This document shows, one piece after another, positions 62,209 through 64,000 of a stretch of DNA of 64,000 bases (position 1 is the stretch's first letter; each line of letters begins with the position of its first letter). The translations under genes and the position numbers were made by a program. The notes beneath the pieces are model-generated. The model was not told the origin of the DNA. It saw only the letters and a program-made list of their open reading frames with translations, and searched no databases. The DNA lies in assembly GCA_963715745.1 (NCBI GenBank), contig OY970271.1, forward strand, positions 1,302,001-1,366,000, written 5' to 3'. The DNA comes from CAWGJF01 sp963715745 (lineage in GTDB: Bacteria; Bacteroidota; Ignavibacteria; Ignavibacteriales; Ignavibacteriaceae).

Positions 62209-63085
62209 AACAAACTTATCTGGTGAAACAAAAACAGCTTATCTTTTTAATGCGCCATTAATTATTGTTGCTGTTTTGTTTGTACTTGTTCCTGTCATCG
62301 GAACGATAGTAACCAGCTTGATGAGAAATGTTACTTTTCTTCCTGAAAAATTTATAGCTTTAGAAAATTTTAAAAGATTGTTCAGTGACAGTCATTTTTT
62401 TGAATCATTAAAATTTACACTTTTATTTGTCATTGTTTCGGTTTCACTTGAGCTGCTTTTTGGGCTTATCTTTGCTTTACTTTTGAATGAAGCACTTCCT
62501 TTGCGCGGTTTGCTTCGCGTTGTTATTTTAATTCCATGGGTAATCCCAATTGCAATTTCTGCAAGAGTGTGGGAACTCATTTACAATTTCAATTATGGAA
62601 TTTTTAATTACATAATATTACAGTTAGGTATTTCGGATCAACCCGTAAGCTGGCTTGGTTCATCAATTGGTGCATTTGCAGCAGTTGTTATTAGTGATGT
62701 TTGGAAGACAACTCCGTTTATTGCGATCATTCTTCTTACAGGTCTTTCAGCTATTAATCGTGATCTTTACAAACAGGCAAAGATTGACGGAACAAATTTT
62801 ATCCAACGGTTTTTTAAGATCACCTTTCCATTAATAAAGCCGGTAATAGTGGTTGCTCTTCTTTTCCGCTCCATTGATGCAATCCGAATATTCGATTTAA
62901 TTTATGTTCTTACAGGCGGAGGCCCCGGTGGAAGTACTTCTTCCTTATCAATCTATGCATTTAATTATTATGTCTCAGGTGATTTTGGCTATGGTTCTGC
63001 TGTATCGGTAATTGTGTTTTTAGCAGCGATCTTTCTTGCAGTTCTTTATATAAAGTTTGGAAAATTCAAAGAGACATTGCAGTGA
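62195..63085 (+). CDS. Sugar ABC transporter permease, MalF/UgpA type
   Basis: A 296-residue inner membrane permease with six predicted helices (LFNAPLIIVAVLFVLVPVIG, FTLLFVIVSVSLELLFGLIF, then VVILIPWVIPIAISARVWEL, and others). The cytoplasmic EAA loop, which docks the ATPase, is KQAKIDGTNFIQRFFKITFP. ATG 62195 is preferred over TTG 62186 because it is the first ATG and starts within the end of the binding protein gene (14-base overlap). The next permease overlaps by 4 bases. Confidence 0.92.
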   Translation: MERSRTNLSGETKTAYLFNAPLIIVAVLFVLVPVIGTIVTSLMRNVTFLPEKFIALENFKRLFSDSHFFESLKFTLLFVIVSVSLELLFGLIFALLLNEALPLRGLLRVVILIPWVIPIAISARVWELIYNFNYGIFNYIILQLGISDQPVSWLGSSIGAFAAVVISDVWKTTPFIAIILLTGLSAINRDLYKQAKIDGTNFIQRFFKITFPLIKPVIVVALLFRSIDAIRIFDLIYVLTGGGPGGSTSSLSIYAFNYYVSGDFGYGSAVSVIVFLAAIFLAVLYIKFGKFKETLQ

Positions 63086-63912
63086 GAGAGGAAAAAATTA
63101 TAGAATTACTAAAAGCATTAGGGATAATTTTCTTGCTTGTTTTCTGTTTATTCCCTTTTTTTTGGATGATATTTATTTCGCTGAATAATAATCCGGATTT
63201 TCTTTCTCCGCAAACTGATTTTGCTTTTACATTCAATAATTATTTTGAAGTAGTCACATCAAACAAATTTCACTTGTGGGATTATTTAAAAAACAGTCTT
63301 GTCGTTTCAGTAGCATCGGCAATCCTTGCAACATTTTTTGCCAGCCTTTCAGCTTATTCAATTACTCGCTTAAAATTTCCCGGGAGAATAATTATTCCAC
63401 TTTTGCTTCTGGGATTTTCAATGTTCCCACAGATTGCAATCATTGGTTATCTATTTGGTATGATAACTGATTTTGGCTGGCTGAATACTTACTTCGCGTT
63501 AATTTTTCCTTATATAACTCTCGGACTCCCGTTGGCTTTATGGATAATGTTAAGCTACTTTTCTCAGCTTTCAACGGAACTTGATAAAGCTGCATTGATT
63601 GACGGAGCAAGTCGCTTACAAATTTTATTTAAAGTGATTTTACCGCTGTCACTTCCAGCTTTATTTTCTACATTTATGTTAACACTTATTTATGCATTTA
63701 ATGAATTTCTCTTTGCTTTGATGCTAACCACAGATTATAATGGGAGAACCATTCCTGTTGGCATCGCATTATTTGAAGGTTTGCACGGGCAAATTCCATG
63801 GGGCTATATAATGGCAGCATCAGTAATTGCAATAACACCGGTTTTAATATTAATAGCTTTATTCCAGAAATACATTATTCGGGGATTAACAGAAGGCGCA
63901 GTTAAAGGATGA
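63082..63912 (+). CDS. Sugar ABC transporter permease, MalG/UgpE type
   Basis: A 276-residue second permease with six helices. The start IIELLKALGIIFLLVFCLFP and FPFFWMIFISL are typical. NSLVVSVASAILATFFASLS and the EAA loop LDKAALIDGASRLQILFKVI then LPLSLPAL match MalG-like proteins. The GTG start at 63082 overlaps the upstream stop (GTGA). It pairs with the preceding permease, and the ATPase gene begins 4 bases before its stop. Confidence 0.92.
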   Translation: MREEKIIELLKALGIIFLLVFCLFPFFWMIFISLNNNPDFLSPQTDFAFTFNNYFEVVTSNKFHLWDYLKNSLVVSVASAILATFFASLSAYSITRLKFPGRIIIPLLLLGFSMFPQIAIIGYLFGMITDFGWLNTYFALIFPYITLGLPLALWIMLSYFSQLSTELDKAALIDGASRLQILFKVILPLSLPALFSTFMLTLIYAFNEFLFALMLTTDYNGRTIPVGIALFEGLHGQIPWGYIMAASVIAITPVLILIALFQKYIIRGLTEGAVKG

Positions 63913-64000
63913 TTGATATCAAAATTAATAACATCAGGAAAAACTTTTTCACAATTAAAAGAGGAAAAGTAGAAGCTCTGAAAGGAATTGACCTGGAAAT
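63909..64000 (+). CDS. ABC transporter ATP-binding protein, N-terminal fragment (runs off the window)
   Basis: Only the first 30 codons are present. They read IDIKINNIRKNFFTIKRGKV then EALKGIDLE, the usual opening strand of an ABC ATPase; the Walker A motif lies beyond the window. ATG 63909 overlaps the permease stop (ATGA). By position it should be the MsmK/UgpC-type ATPase of this sugar importer. Confidence 0.8.
   Translation, partial: MIDIKINNIRKNFFTIKRGKVEALKGIDLE

Noticed and set aside
1..64000. CRISPR arrays, tRNA or rRNA genes, insertion sequences
   Set aside because: No regularly spaced repeats, cloverleaf sequences, rRNA segments or transposase genes were seen on reading the gaps and both strands.

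Overview
The window reads as a chromosomal segment from a member of the Ignavibacteria (Bacteroidota/Chlorobiota superphylum). This is inferred from a type IX secretion (T9SS/Por) C-terminal sorting tail of the NYPNPFNPSTKI type at about 17475-17735, from a TonB receptor next to PorV/PorQ-family and GWxTD-domain proteins, from an ATP synthase operon without atpD/atpC, from low G+C, and from a Bacteroidota-type promoter (TTG-N20-TAATTTTG at 45751-45781). No plasmid, phage, insertion sequence or CRISPR array is visible, and coding density is very high. No tRNA or rRNA was seen; the only RNA gene is tmRNA at 55123-55476.

Layout. 1-5865: surface polysaccharide genes (end of a B12-type radical SAM protein, GT2, polyprenyl phosphoglycosyltransferase, Dpm-like GT2, and a GT2 whose C-terminus runs through an apparent +1 frameshift into a phosphoglycosyltransferase-like module that has lost its catalytic segment). 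5868-15712: housekeeping genes (accA, thioesterase, Wzx-like flippase, dut, dnaE, enoyl-ACP reductase-like SDR, trxA, frameshifted serA). 15735-27004: cell-surface block (T9SS-exported Asp-box protein, TonB receptor, 1206-residue secreted protein, PorV-like barrel, GWxTD protein), punctuated by strong hairpin terminators. 27116-36213: envelope genes (LpxL-like acyltransferase, heptosyltransferase, Sua5, M23 peptidase, bactofilin) leading into atpZ-atpI-atpBEFHAG. 36239-40033: ffh-rpsP-khpA-rimM-trmD-rplS. 40091-45624: a divergent MqnA-like protein, then on the minus strand a second serA-like dehydrogenase, a small exported protein built from SFPD repeats, hutU, an unknown 114-aa protein and adenosine deaminase. 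45751-55026: TPR protein, DUF3467 protein, an LptF/LptG pair (minus), a propeller-like lipoprotein, M20 peptidase, another lipoprotein, YgfZ and a cobalamin adenosyltransferase. 55123-56583: tmRNA, a stand-alone C39-like cysteine peptidase and a small basic ORF. 56664-64000: galT, HAD phosphatase, gnd, zwf and a sugar ABC transporter (binding protein, two permeases, start of the ATPase).

How it works together. The first block probably assembles and exports a lipid-linked glycan: a phosphoglycosyltransferase primes, GT2 enzymes extend, a flippase translocates, and LpxL/heptosyltransferase/LptFG supply LPS. The 15.7-27 kb block sends large secreted proteins through the T9SS with a TonB receptor in the outer membrane. 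The last block couples sugar import and galactose use to the oxidative pentose phosphate pathway.

Caveats. Two genes (3879-5865 and serA at 14128-15712) are each broken by what looks like one extra base in or beside a homopolymer, so assembly error must be excluded before reading biology into them. The most unusual items are the GT2/pseudo-phosphoglycosyltransferase fusion, the SFPD-repeat exported protein next to a REP-like palindrome pair, the divergent MqnA-like orphan, and the cytosolic C39-like protease beside tmRNA. Nothing seen amounts to a clearly new multi-gene system.
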